DNA of 38,921 nucleotides, taken from assembly GCA_902633655.1 (NCBI GenBank), contig CACPHA010000013.1, forward strand, positions 1 through 38,921, in the 5' to 3' direction. The translations under genes and the position numbers were made by a program. The notes under the pieces are model-generated. The model worked only from the letters and a program-made list of their open reading frames with translations, did no database searches and had not been told where the DNA came from. The DNA comes from Paracoccaceae bacterium (GTDB taxonomy: Bacteria > Pseudomonadota > Alphaproteobacteria > Rhodobacterales > Rhodobacteraceae). This document shows, in pieces, positions 8,612-16,104 of this stretch (its first letter is position 1; the number at the start of each line of letters is the position of its first letter).

Positions 8612-9547
8612 TCACTCCTGCCGAACAGCGTTTTTGAGGTTTAAAAGCTTGATTAAGGCATCATCGCGCTCTTTACGTAACATTTCTATTGATCTGCCTT
8701 CCAATGTTTCTTCAAGCCCATCGATGAGTTTTTGTTTGATATCAGAAGCTAAAGAGACTTCGCCTAAGTCATTCCACCGAACTTCCTGTGATGAACCAAG
8801 GTGATCAAGATACTGTGCGTATCCACCCTCACCACCACCGAGATGATAAACCAGATTCGGACCAAGGAAAGCCCACCTTAAGCCAAGACTATGCACCATA
8901 GCGCGATCAATATCCTCAACACTTGCAATGCCTGTTGCCACCATATTAACGACTTCCCTATAAAGCGCCGCGTTCAGGCGATTCGCTATGTGGCCTATGG
9001 CTTCGCGTTTGGGGATTACAACTTCTTTGCCAAAAAGTTGGTAAAAATTTTTGGCGCGCTCAGTCAGCTCTGGTGCCGTTTTTTTTCCAGCAACGACTTC
9101 TACCAAAGGGATTAGATGTGGTGGATTGAAGGGGTGTGCGACCAGAAACCGTTCTGGAAAGGCCATTCCAGTTTGGATATCTGTCGCCATAAGCGCAGTT
9201 GTTGAAGAAGCGATGGGAACGTCAGTTGGTAGATAGTTTTCAGCCTCTTGTAGCAAGTTTTGTTTTAGCTTCAGCCGATCTGGCGCATTTTCCTGAACCC
9301 AGTCTGGAGCATCGCAAATTGTTGTAAGATCTTGACTTAGTTTAAGCTGTTGCCAAGGTATATTATTTAGAGATGGGTCGAGTTTTTTGAGGCCCAGCCA
9401 GGAATTTTTTATGTAAGGCTTCACCTTAGAAAGCGCTTGTTTACTTGGATCAAAGACCGTGACCTTTGCATTGTGACTAAGAAAAAGCGTTGACCAACTG
9501 GCCCCAATGGTCCCAGCACCCAGCAAGATTATAGAAAGCTTTGGCAC
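8612..9547 (-). CDS. 3-hydroxyacyl-CoA dehydrogenase-family protein, L-carnitine-dehydrogenase-like
   Basis: 311 residues. An N-terminal Rossmann fold has GAGTIGASW at 10-18, then SSTTALMATDIQ and HPFNPPHLIPLVEVV, followed by the C-terminal 3HCDH domain with GLRWAFLGPNLVYHLGGGEGG. The last block resembles carnitine 3-dehydrogenase and lambda-crystallin/gulonate dehydrogenase more than fatty-acid FadB-type enzymes. Carnitine dehydrogenase oxidises L-carnitine to 3-dehydrocarnitine with NAD+. A quaternary-amine role would fit the betaine/dimethylglycine genes nearby, but the beta-keto acid cleavage enzyme and thioesterase usually found with it are absent. The start is a GTG five bases after the stop of the DUF2794 gene, with no good ribosome site, so translation is probably coupled. 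Confidence 0.8.
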   Translation of the reverse strand: MPKLSIILLGAGTIGASWSTLFLSHNAKVTVFDPSKQALSKVKPYIKNSWLGLKKLDPSLNNIPWQQLKLSQDLTTICDAPDWVQENAPDRLKLKQNLLQEAENYLPTDVPIASSTTALMATDIQTGMAFPERFLVAHPFNPPHLIPLVEVVAGKKTAPELTERAKNFYQLFGKEVVIPKREAIGHIANRLNAALYREVVNMVATGIASVEDIDRAMVHSLGLRWAFLGPNLVYHLGGGEGGYAQYLDHLGSSQEVRWNDLGEVSLASDIKQKLIDGLEETLEGRSIEMLRKERDDALIKLLNLKNAVRQE

Positions 9548-9551
9548 TGAT

Positions 9552-9899
9552 TTAGCTAACAGAGCGTATCAACTTGCGCTCAAGTATTCGCAAGACCGAT
9601 TTTAAATCGTGTCCTCGTTTTAAAACTTGTCCTTCCATACCAATAACAGTGTATTCTCCTTGTCGATTACGCAGCTTAGGTCGTTTTACGATTTTATAAA
9701 GCGGCTGTTCAGCGGTATGGCGGAAAACGGAAAACACAGCAACGTCAGTTAAAGAAGAAATCCCGTAATCACGCCACTCCCCGGCGGCTACCATCCGCCC
9801 ATATAGCGCGAGTATGGTGTTCAGTTCGGTCCGCCGGTATGAAACCGTTGGCGGAAGCTGGGGAGGACGGTATTGTTTGAAAGGTGTGAATGTATTCAT
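9552..9899 (-). CDS. DUF2794-domain protein
   Basis: 115 residues, recognised as the small DUF2794 family that is nearly confined to alphaproteobacteria. Typical stretches are the early SYRRTELNTILALYGRMVAAGEWRDY and the later FRHTAEQPLYKIVKRP. No catalytic motif is evident and the family's function is unknown. It lies four bases upstream of the carnitine-dehydrogenase-like gene and is likely co-transcribed with it. Its presence supports an alphaproteobacterial source. Confidence 0.85.
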   Translation of the reverse strand: MNTFTPFKQYRPPQLPPTVSYRRTELNTILALYGRMVAAGEWRDYGISSLTDVAVFSVFRHTAEQPLYKIVKRPKLRNRQGEYTVIGMEGQVLKRGHDLKSVLRILERKLIRSVS

Positions 9900-9976
9900 A
9901 AAAATTATCTTGCCATGAAATCAGTTGAAATCAAGACGTTTAATATATTCCATCGCTCTAAGGAGTAATATGCTCT

Positions 9977-10459
9977 TCAGGACGTAATCAAATAGGGCGT
10001 TTTAAAAAAAACTTCTTCTAAGTTGCTTCCGGCTCCAACTCTGTCAATCACAGCAAAGAGACCGGGCTCTTGCAAGGGTGTGAGAACGCCATGCCATATA
10101 TTTCGATGTAAATTGACTGCCTGACCTGGACTGCTGAGAAACGCCTGTGGGCGATCTGGGTGGCCCTGGTGATCTTTGGCGACTGTGATCAAAAAGGGTT
10201 CGTTTATCATCGGAATAAAGGCCTGCGACCCAAGAGGATGGCGCTCCATCATGTTGAGCTGATAAGGCAAACTTCGCGCAACGGCATTGAAAAGACTAAC
10301 CCCTGCAAGGCCATCTAAAATATCAAGCTTTGCTAGATCATTGTATCTTTCACATTTTCCGTGATTGATGATTCTATCGGGTGTGCCTTGGGTATCAAGA
10401 ATATCTCCAAAAGGTGCAAATGCCTTTTTGCTAAGTGATAGGGCTTTAATCTCTTGCAT
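9977..10459 (-). CDS. allA: Ureidoglycolate lyase
   Basis: 160 residues spanning the whole AllA cupin-like family: FAPFGDILDT near the N-terminus, ERYNDLAKLDI in the middle, then MMERHPLGSQAFIPM and the HRNIWHGVLTPL block. The enzyme cleaves ureidoglycolate to glyoxylate and urea, the last step of the allantoicase route of purine breakdown. Its ATG overlaps the TGA of the PuuE-UraD gene by one base, so the two are in one operon. Because AllA needs ureidoglycolate, an allantoicase or an allantoate amidohydrolase system must be encoded elsewhere; neither is in this window. Confidence 0.92.
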   Translation of the reverse strand: MQEIKALSLSKKAFAPFGDILDTQGTPDRIINHGKCERYNDLAKLDILDGLAGVSLFNAVARSLPYQLNMMERHPLGSQAFIPMINEPFLITVAKDHQGHPDRPQAFLSSPGQAVNLHRNIWHGVLTPLQEPGLFAVIDRVGAGSNLEEVFFKTPYLITS

Positions 10460-11868
10460 CAGAACAAACCCAACAAACGTAGTTCCGCAATGCGTTCAAC
10501 TTGTTTGCAGGCCGTAGCTAATTCTGCATTTCTGTCATTTCTAATGCGCGCTCGAAATGCGTTAAGGATACTGTCTTTTGTATTGTCACGGACTGCAATA
10601 ATGAAAGGAAATCCATGTTTTTCCACATAAGCCTTATTAAGTGCTTGAAATTGAGTGTGCTCTTGATCAGTTAGTGCGTCAAGACCTGCTGATGCCTGCT
10701 CACTTTTGGAGGAAAGCGATAGACGTTTCGCTTGTGCGAGTTTCCCGGCAAGATCGGGATGGGAGCGTAATACAGCTAAGCGTTGCTCTTCTGATGCTGA
10801 TCGAAATACTCGGGAAAGAATATTTTGCAAACCTGCTGCGCAGTCGTGGGCTGGGCCAAGCTCAAGATCATAGGCTGTTTCCGCAATCCAAGCAGAATGT
10901 TCAAATACCCCACCATAAACTGCAACAAAACGGTTTTTAGACATTTGAGAAGGGCGTTCGAACGGTACGGCTCGGTGGTTTTTGTGCCAATGCTCAGCAA
11001 TTTCGATCCGTTTCGCAAACCAGACATATTGGTGTGATCTTGTGTAATCGATAAAACGTTTAAGGGCCATTGTTCGACCGGGGCGCCCGATTAGACGGCA
11101 ATGCAAACCGATGGACATCATCTTTGGTTGACCAGCTTTTCCTTCAGCATAAAGAAAATCGAAGGTATCTTTAAGATAGGAAAGAAACTGGTCTCCTGCG
11201 TTAAAACCTTGCGTTGTGGCAAAACGCATGTCGTTGCAATCCAGTGTATACGGCACGATCAATTGTTCCTGTCCTTTTATTTCGACCCAATAAGGAAGGT
11301 CATCGGCATAGCTATCTGAAATATAGGAAAAATTTTTCTCTTGCGCGACCAAAGAAACGGTATTTTCAGAACATCTGCCCGTGTACCAACCCTTCGGCCT
11401 TTCGCCTACCACCTCAGTATGAAGCTGAATGGCTTCTTTGATTTGCGCGCGCTCCTCTTCAAGAGGCATATCTTTATGTTCAACCCACTGCTTACCATGA
11501 CTTGCTATTTCCCATTTCTCGGATATCATAGCACTAACTTGTTCCGGGCTACGCGCTAAGGCTGATGCTACGCCAAACACCGTTACTGGAATGGAATTCG
11601 CTTTGAAAAGGCGATGCAATCGCCAAAATCCGGCCCTAGCACCGTATTCGTAAATACTTTCCATATTCCAGTGGCGTTGGTTTGGCCATGCGGCGGCACC
11701 AACTATTTCTGACAGAAAGGCTTCCGAAGCTTTATCTCCATGCAAAATACAGTTTTCTCCACCCTCTTCATAATTGAGAACGAATTGTACTGCGATTTTC
11801 GCATCATTAGGCCAGTTTGCTTGGGGCGGGTTTGGGCCTAAACCCCTCATGTCACGGATGTAACGCAT
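10459..11868 (-). CDS. puuE: Fused PuuE-type allantoinase and OHCU decarboxylase (UraD)
   Basis: 469 residues with two enzymes in one chain. Residues 1 to ~300 are a PuuE-type allantoinase of the polysaccharide-deacetylase fold (start RDMRGLGPNPPQANWPNDA; later ASHGKQWVEH and GLHCRLIGRPGR), which does not belong to the metal amidohydrolase allantoinases. Residues ~305-469 are an OHCU decarboxylase, with FVAVYGGVFEHSAWIAE (His ~323), HPDLAG (~368), SEQASAGLD and NKAYVEKHGFPFIIAVR. The fusion joins consecutive steps: OHCU to S-allantoin, then allantoin to allantoate. AGAAGG lies about 9 bases upstream of the ATG. The gene heads the operon with allA and is divergent from uraH. Confidence 0.92.
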   Translation of the reverse strand: MRYIRDMRGLGPNPPQANWPNDAKIAVQFVLNYEEGGENCILHGDKASEAFLSEIVGAAAWPNQRHWNMESIYEYGARAGFWRLHRLFKANSIPVTVFGVASALARSPEQVSAMISEKWEIASHGKQWVEHKDMPLEEERAQIKEAIQLHTEVVGERPKGWYTGRCSENTVSLVAQEKNFSYISDSYADDLPYWVEIKGQEQLIVPYTLDCNDMRFATTQGFNAGDQFLSYLKDTFDFLYAEGKAGQPKMMSIGLHCRLIGRPGRTMALKRFIDYTRSHQYVWFAKRIEIAEHWHKNHRAVPFERPSQMSKNRFVAVYGGVFEHSAWIAETAYDLELGPAHDCAAGLQNILSRVFRSASEEQRLAVLRSHPDLAGKLAQAKRLSLSSKSEQASAGLDALTDQEHTQFQALNKAYVEKHGFPFIIAVRDNTKDSILNAFRARIRNDRNAELATACKQVERIAELRLLGLF

Positions 11869-11950
11869 CAGTTTTAACCTTCTTAAGCGCTGCTTTGCCA
11901 GATTATCGGATTCTCAACTTTTATACAATTTTCTAAATTGCTTTTGTCTT

Positions 11951-11965
11951 TTGCAGGTATTGCAA
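11951..11965. promoter_or_regulatory. Candidate LysR-type operator between puuE and uraH
   Basis: The perfect dyad TTGCA-GGTAT-TGCAA contains a T-N11-A core, the general LysR-box form. It sits in the 147-base gap between divergently transcribed puuE-allA and uraH. A decayed LysR gene lies just beyond uraH and may once have used this site. Sequence seen; function inferred. Confidence 0.4.
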
Positions 11966-12015
11966 GAAAACGATTAAACAACAACAATATCGAAAGAACC
12001 AAAGCGGAGGCAATA

Positions 12016-12369
12016 ATGAGTGGATATTTGACGACACATGTCTTGGACACAGCTAGAGGAATGCCGGCAATTGGCCTATCTATTGATTTATATAAACTGG
12101 AGGCTGATGTACGAAAGCATTTGAATCACATGCGTACGAACGCTGATGGACGTACCGATCAACCGATCTTAAATCGGGATGTTTTTGAAATTGGTAACTA
12201 TGAACTCATTTTTCACGCTGGACAGTATCTGACGCAGGAGAACCAAAGATTAAAAGAAAGCTTATTCCTTGACATTATACCAATTCGGTTTTCTATGCAC
12301 CGTAACAATCACTATCACGTACCTCTTTTGTTGTCTCCTTTTGGATATTCTACTTACCGTGGTAGTTGA
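12016..12369 (+). CDS. uraH: 5-hydroxyisourate hydrolase (transthyretin-like)
   Basis: 117 residues from the ATG at 12016, which is preceded by a GGAGG ribosome site at 12006-12010. An open frame extends further upstream, but the family starts at this Met. The N-terminus [16 protein letters not shown] and the C-terminal YRGS signature are diagnostic of hydroxyisourate hydrolase. Arg and His residues of the active site are also present, including [19 protein letters not shown] at the end. It hydrolyses 5-hydroxyisourate, the PuuD product, to OHCU, which UraD then decarboxylates. Cytoplasmic; no signal peptide after the chosen start. Confidence 0.93.
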   Translation: MSGYLTTHVLDTARGMPAIGLSIDLYKLEADVRKHLNHMRTNADGRTDQPILNRDVFEIGNYELIFHAGQYLTQENQRLKESLFLDIIPIRFSMHRNNHYHVPLLLSPFGYSTYRGS

Positions 12370-12375
12370 ACGATG

Positions 12376-12960
12376 TTTATAACTTCTGTCATTCGAGCTG
12401 CTATTTCACCAAAGAGGAAATCACTCAAAAGTCGTGTTTTCATGTCCTTTTATTTATGATGAGGGTAAAGACAACCTAGTTGTAATGGTGGTGGAGGGGT
12501 TCCCTGCAAAATAGGCAAAAGCTTACAATAATTTAGATGGGATATAACCTCAAAATAAGGCTTTAGAATAATGCCTTGGCCGTCTGGCTCTCAGTTTTTG
12601 AAAATGTCAAAAATATGGTCTTTTAGTCGCATTCTAACAGCTATCTTTGGATAAAGTTTCTTAAACGATGACATCGTAGGCGAAATGAAACTACGCCCAA
12701 TAACAAAAGTTTTGGCGAGGTATACTGAGCCTCTTGGAAACGGTGCTACTTTATGCCCCTTTACCTCAGCAATTTATATTGTTTTCAGTATCCCAGTGGC
12801 ATCATGTTACAAGATTTCACTTTGTTCAGTAGGATGCAATTTTCAATTTGTGCGCTGAAATAGTTTTAAGCCGAGGTGGCCTCCCAATTGAGATCTATGT
12901 GCAGCCGCCACAGCTGACACTATTTCTTAATTCGTCGAGGCGTACTAAAGTTCAGATACT
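12376..12960 (-). pseudogene. Decayed LysR-family regulator gene
   Basis: On the minus strand one continuous frame reads as a LysR protein interrupted by stops. From high to low coordinates: VSAVAAAHRSQ (DNA-binding helix region), a short deletion, LGLKLFQRT, stop, KLHPTEQSEIL, stop, HDATGILKTI, stop, then a substrate-domain stretch (FVIGRSFISPTMSSFKKLYP, then RLKDHIFDIFKN) and another stop. The C-terminal signature LYPHHK, stop, MKTRLLSDFLF lies at about 12405-12460. Most of the effector domain between these parts is missing. No long open frame remains, so no working protein is expected. Position between uraH and puuD, divergent from puuD, suggests it once regulated the urate genes. The remainder of the 700-base gap to puuD shows only the inverted repeat at 12969-12987. 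Confidence 0.8.
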
Positions 12961-12968
12961 CTCACAAT

Positions 12969-12987
12969 AAGAAATTATTCGTTTCTT
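12969..12987. repeat. Small inverted repeat upstream of puuD
   Basis: AAGAAA-TTATTCG-TTTCTT is a perfect 6-bp dyad with a 7-base spacer, 83 bases before the puuD start and just before the decayed LysR gene. A dyad in the gap between divergent regulator and target would be a natural operator position. AT-rich dyads also arise by chance, so support is weak. Confidence 0.3.
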
Positions 12988-13069
12988 TTTGCTACTATTA
13001 GATATTTCTGTAATTCAAGTAAATACGAAAAGATGCTACAACGTAACATGAAAGCAAACGCGAGCGATA

Positions 13070-14320
13070 ATGAGTGACTTTATAATCATCTGGGATTGGC
13101 TAACCTTTGCAATACGTTGGCTTCATGTAATAACTGCTATGGCGTGGATCGGAACATCTTTTTATTTTATAGCTCTTGATTTGGGTTTGCAACGCACGAA
13201 AAACCTTCCAGATAAAGCACATGGTGAAGAGTGGCAGGTACATGGCGGTGGTTTTTACCATGTCCAAAAATACCTCGTTGCTCCCAACCAGATGCCAGAT
13301 CATCTGACCTGGTTTAAATGGGAAAGCTACGCAACTTGGCTGTCTGGAGCCGCACTTTTAATGGTTATGTATTGGGCTGGTGCGGAGCTTTACCTGATTG
13401 ACCCTACCAAAGCAGACTTAAGCCTGATGGTTGCAATCCTAATATCAGCTGGATCTCTCGCGCTGGGTTGGATTATCTATGATTTTCTTTGCAAATCATC
13501 ACTGGGATACCGACCTACTATGCTAATGTTTTTGCTTTTTATTCTCCTTGTAGTGATGGCTTGGGGCTATACTCAAGTGTTCACAGGCCGGGCCGCTTTA
13601 TTGCATCTTGGTGCATTTACGGCAACCATCATGACGGCAAATGTCTTTTTCATAATTATGCCAAATCAGCGTATCGTGGTGAATGATTTAATAAATGACC
13701 GCACGCCTGATGTAGAGTACGGTAGAATCGCAAAGTTGCGTTCCACTCACAACAATTATCTTACACTGCCAGTAATATTTTTGATGCTCTCTAATCATTA
13801 TCCACTTGCGTTTGCGAGTGAATACAATTGGTTGATTGCTAGTCTAGTATTTCTGATCGGAGTAAGTATCAGACACTATTTTAATACAATTCATGCACGG
13901 AAAGGCGCACCAAATTGGACCTGGCTCGTTACTTCCTTTTTGTTTGTTCTGATCATGTGGCTGTCAACGGTCGGTCTCGAGGAGAACAATAATTATGAGA
14001 AGAAGATGAGTGAAAAGGAAGAGGCATTTTTCGCGGTAGAAGGGTTTGACGAAGTTTATGAGATTGTCAGCGGACGCTGTTCAATGTGTCATGCGCGAGA
14101 ACCTGTCTATCGAGGCATTCATTATGCACCAAAGCAAGTATATCTGGAGACCAATAAAGATGTGGTTTCACAGTCCTCGGCAATTTTTTTACATTCGGCG
14201 GTCACTCATGCGATGCCGCCAGGAAATTTAACTGGGATGGAACAGTCAGAGCGTGATAAGATCAAAGACTGGTATAGATCTGCTACTAGGACACAACCAT
14301 TTTTCGGGCGTCTCTATTAA
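13070..14320 (+). CDS. puuD: Membrane-bound urate oxidase with cytochrome c domain (PuuD)
   Basis: 416 residues. The N-terminal ~300 residues carry about eight membrane segments of the urate-oxidase N-terminal (DUF989) family, opening with WLTFAIRWLHVITAMAWIGTSFYFIALD. The C-terminal ~100 residues form a cytochrome c domain with the haem site CSMCH (Cys337, Cys340, His341) and a late Met (HAMPPGN) as likely axial ligand. It oxidises urate to 5-hydroxyisourate and passes electrons to the respiratory chain rather than to oxygen directly. With UraH, UraD and PuuE nearby it completes urate to allantoate. The ribosome site is weak (GAG). The regulator gene between uraH and puuD is broken. Confidence 0.93.
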   Translation: MSDFIIIWDWLTFAIRWLHVITAMAWIGTSFYFIALDLGLQRTKNLPDKAHGEEWQVHGGGFYHVQKYLVAPNQMPDHLTWFKWESYATWLSGAALLMVMYWAGAELYLIDPTKADLSLMVAILISAGSLALGWIIYDFLCKSSLGYRPTMLMFLLFILLVVMAWGYTQVFTGRAALLHLGAFTATIMTANVFFIIMPNQRIVVNDLINDRTPDVEYGRIAKLRSTHNNYLTLPVIFLMLSNHYPLAFASEYNWLIASLVFLIGVSIRHYFNTIHARKGAPNWTWLVTSFLFVLIMWLSTVGLEENNNYEKKMSEKEEAFFAVEGFDEVYEIVSGRCSMCHAREPVYRGIHYAPKQVYLETNKDVVSQSSAIFLHSAVTHAMPPGNLTGMEQSERDKIKDWYRSATRTQPFFGRLY

Positions 14321-14374
14321 TTTATTTTAAAAGAAAAATGTCAAGAATTTTAACGGAATTTATGGCCTTCTGGC

Positions 14375-14403
14375 TTGACGGCAAAAACAGCATCCTCTAT
14401 CTC
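14375..14403 (+). promoter_or_regulatory. Likely promoter of the tRNA-Gly gene
   Basis: TTGACG (14375-14380) is a near-consensus -35 box, and TATCTC (14398-14403) follows after 17 bases as a weaker -10 box. Transcription would begin a few bases before the tRNA at 14417. The -35 box and the spacing are the main support. Confidence 0.45.
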
Positions 14404-14416
14404 AATTCTCTTATGA

Positions 14417-14490
14417 GCGGGTATGGTGAAATGGTATCATAAGAGCCTTCCAAGCTTAAGGTGCGGGTTCGATTCCCGCTACCCGCTCCA
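14417..14490 (+). tRNA. tRNA-Gly (anticodon TCC)
   Basis: A 74-base cloverleaf with encoded CCA. The acceptor arm GCGGGTA (14417-14423) pairs with TACCCGC (14480-14486), followed by TCCA. The T arm is GCGGG-TTCGATT-CCCGC. The anticodon loop CTTCCAA gives anticodon TCC, which reads GGA (and GGG by wobble). The outermost anticodon-stem pair looks like an A-A mismatch and the next is a G-T wobble; the other arms are perfect. The gene is followed immediately by a broken integrase, so it was probably the attachment site of an integrated element. Confidence 0.93.
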
Positions 14491-14616
14491 GATATCACCA
14501 GACTTAAGCAGTCCACTGGTAGATAGCCTACTGATAATATTCTAATAAATAGCATCGTCTTAGTATTGTGCCGGAGAGAGTGTTGACCAGGTTACTGACC
14601 AAAAAAAGTCCCATAC

Positions 14617-15413
14617 ATGTTTAACCGGGCTGGGTATTACTATTTCTCAAGACTTGTCCCTCCTGACCTTTTGAGCCATTATTCTTATCCTCGCGTTGTT
14701 CAGGGGTTTAGGACGAGGTCTGCTCAGACAGCTAAGTTGAGGGCTTTGTTTGCGTCGGTTAAATTGGATGAATAGTGATCACTCCTCAGAATGACCGATC
14801 CTGATCTTATTGGGCGTAGTTTGTTAAAACAGGAATATCTGACCTATTCCCGAAATGCTCAGCTTGATGTGTTTATCGGTTCTGAGAAATCTACTAACCT
14901 CTCTTAGGCCCTAGAAACCTACTCAACGCAAAAGGGTGCTGGTAAGCCAAAGACCTTTGAAGCCGCTGCTCAAAAAGCCTGTTCTTATCTGTTCGATGCT
15001 TGCGGGACTAAGAACGTAGGCGACTACTCAAGACAGATGCTCTAAGCTACAGGGATCATCTGATTGTCAAGGGACTGGTTGGATCAAGCGTTGGCAGGGT
15101 TATCAGTTCCATTAGAGGTATATTTAACTTTGCCATATCTGGTTATGTGCTTGATCTTAAGAACCCATTTGTAGGGATATACTTTGATAAATCAGCTGGG
15201 TGAGAAAGCGGCTTCCAATACCAATAGATGATATCCGCAAAGCATGACAAAAATGCTGATTGATTGATGATGCTCTGAGATGGTTGGTGGCTTTGATATC
15301 AGATACTGGGATATGTCTCGCAGAAGGCGCTGGGTTGTTTAAAAGCGATATAATCTTGGATGCTGACATCCCTTTTGTAAGCCTCAAGCCGCGCATCCTT
15401 GGAGCCTGCTAAA
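14617..15413 (+). pseudogene. Broken tyrosine integrase (DUF6538-type, phage-like) next to tRNA-Gly
   Basis: From the ATG at 14617 the frame reads as the N-terminal domain of this integrase group (FNRAGYYYFSRLVPPDLL), then stops TAG-TGA at 14773-14778. The same frame then gives the core-binding domain (TFEAAAQKACSYLFDACGT) with further stops. A frameshift near 15040 leads to YRDHLIVKGLVGSSVGRVI and NPFVGIYFDKSAG; another near 15200 leads to VRKRLPIPIDDIRKA. A last segment reads DDALRWLVALISDTGICLAE, where the catalytic Arg of the usual GMRLAE is Cys. The sequence ends at about 15413 before the HxxR and Tyr boxes, so the catalytic half is lost. It starts 127 bases after the tRNA, the classic position for an integrase of a tRNA-inserted element. 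Confidence 0.85.
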
Positions 15414-15430
15414 GATCTTTCATAGTCATT

Positions 15431-15670
15431 TCAAAATTCCAGAAGTTTGGCACGACCTTTGTCGGCTAGACGCTTGTTGAGCCTTTCGGCCTCAGGCCCC
15501 CCGGCCTCAAGGGCAAACACAAAGGCTTGGGTTAGGTAAAAACAAGCTGCGTCAATATCTTGTCTTAGCTCCGCCTCATCGCCTGCGATCGCGTAAAGAA
15601 GCACGAGTTCTGTTATTTCGTTGCTGTGGTGTGCCTCCAGTAGCGCTTTATTCAGAGCTTCTCTGTCCAT
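15431..15670 (-). CDS. Small helical protein of unknown function
   Basis: 79 residues, predicted mostly alpha-helical (MDREALNKALLEAHHSNEI, then LRQDIDAACFYLTQAFVFALEAG). The helical hairpins with small and aromatic residues recall a TPR-like pair, and I believe similar small proteins occur beside catabolic clusters in related bacteria, but no function is known to me. It starts two bases after the stop of the aldehyde-dehydrogenase fragment, the end of a run of minus-strand genes with Rieske oxygenase and regulator. Its intact frame beside broken genes suggests it is either still used or recently stranded. Confidence 0.6.
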   Translation of the reverse strand: MDREALNKALLEAHHSNEITELVLLYAIAGDEAELRQDIDAACFYLTQAFVFALEAGGPEAERLNKRLADKGRAKLLEF

Positions 15671-15672
15671 TG

Positions 15673-16104
15673 TCAGTATTTGAGAGAGAACGCAATGTTC
15701 TTCGTGCGAACATCGTTGTAGAGAGCTTTCAAGCCCTTTTCGCGGCCGAAGTCAGACTTTCCGGCACGGTTAAAGGGTGCCGAAATTCTGCCCGCCAACC
15801 ATTCGTTTACAAAAACTTGCCCAGGGTGCAACTTACATGCGACACGGTGAGATCGCACCAAATCACGTGTGAAGATTCCGGCCAGAAGACCAAACTCGGT
15901 TACATTTGCCAAATCGCCTGGCTCCAACGATGTGCGCGCCGCTTTTAATTCCTGGGCGAACGAGTCTTCTCCCGTCTTTGCGCAGTCGGCGAAGTTTTCT
16001 TCAAACCCTGGGTCTTCGACGGCAATAGCAGCGGCGCCATCGCCCTCGACCCAGTAATCAGCCAGGTAGTTGCTGGCCAGCCCATCGCACATAGCGTCTC
16101 TCAT
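15673..16104 (-). pseudogene. Aldehyde dehydrogenase C-terminal fragment joined to an unrecognised N-terminus
   Basis: 143 codons, open. Residues ~78-143 are clearly the C-terminus of an aldehyde dehydrogenase: ANVTEFGLLAGIFTRDL, then GQVFVNEWLAGRISAPF, then KSDFGREKGLKALYN. The NAD-binding domain and the catalytic Cys and Glu regions are missing. Residues 1-77 do not match any part of an aldehyde dehydrogenase that I recognise, so an internal deletion probably fused the start of another gene to the dehydrogenase's end. The ATG overlaps the TGA of the Rieske gene, so the fused frame inherits that gene's translational coupling. No dehydrogenase activity is expected. Confidence 0.7.

Noticed and set aside
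11938-12015. Upstream extension of the uraH reading frame
   Set aside because: The extra 26 codons do not match the family start and the GGAGG site fits the ATG at 12016.
12376-12960. Possible alternative genetic code, because several genes contain in-frame stops
   Set aside because: All three stop codons interrupt the broken genes, along with deletions and frameshifts, while intact genes in the window end normally at TGA, TAA or TAG.
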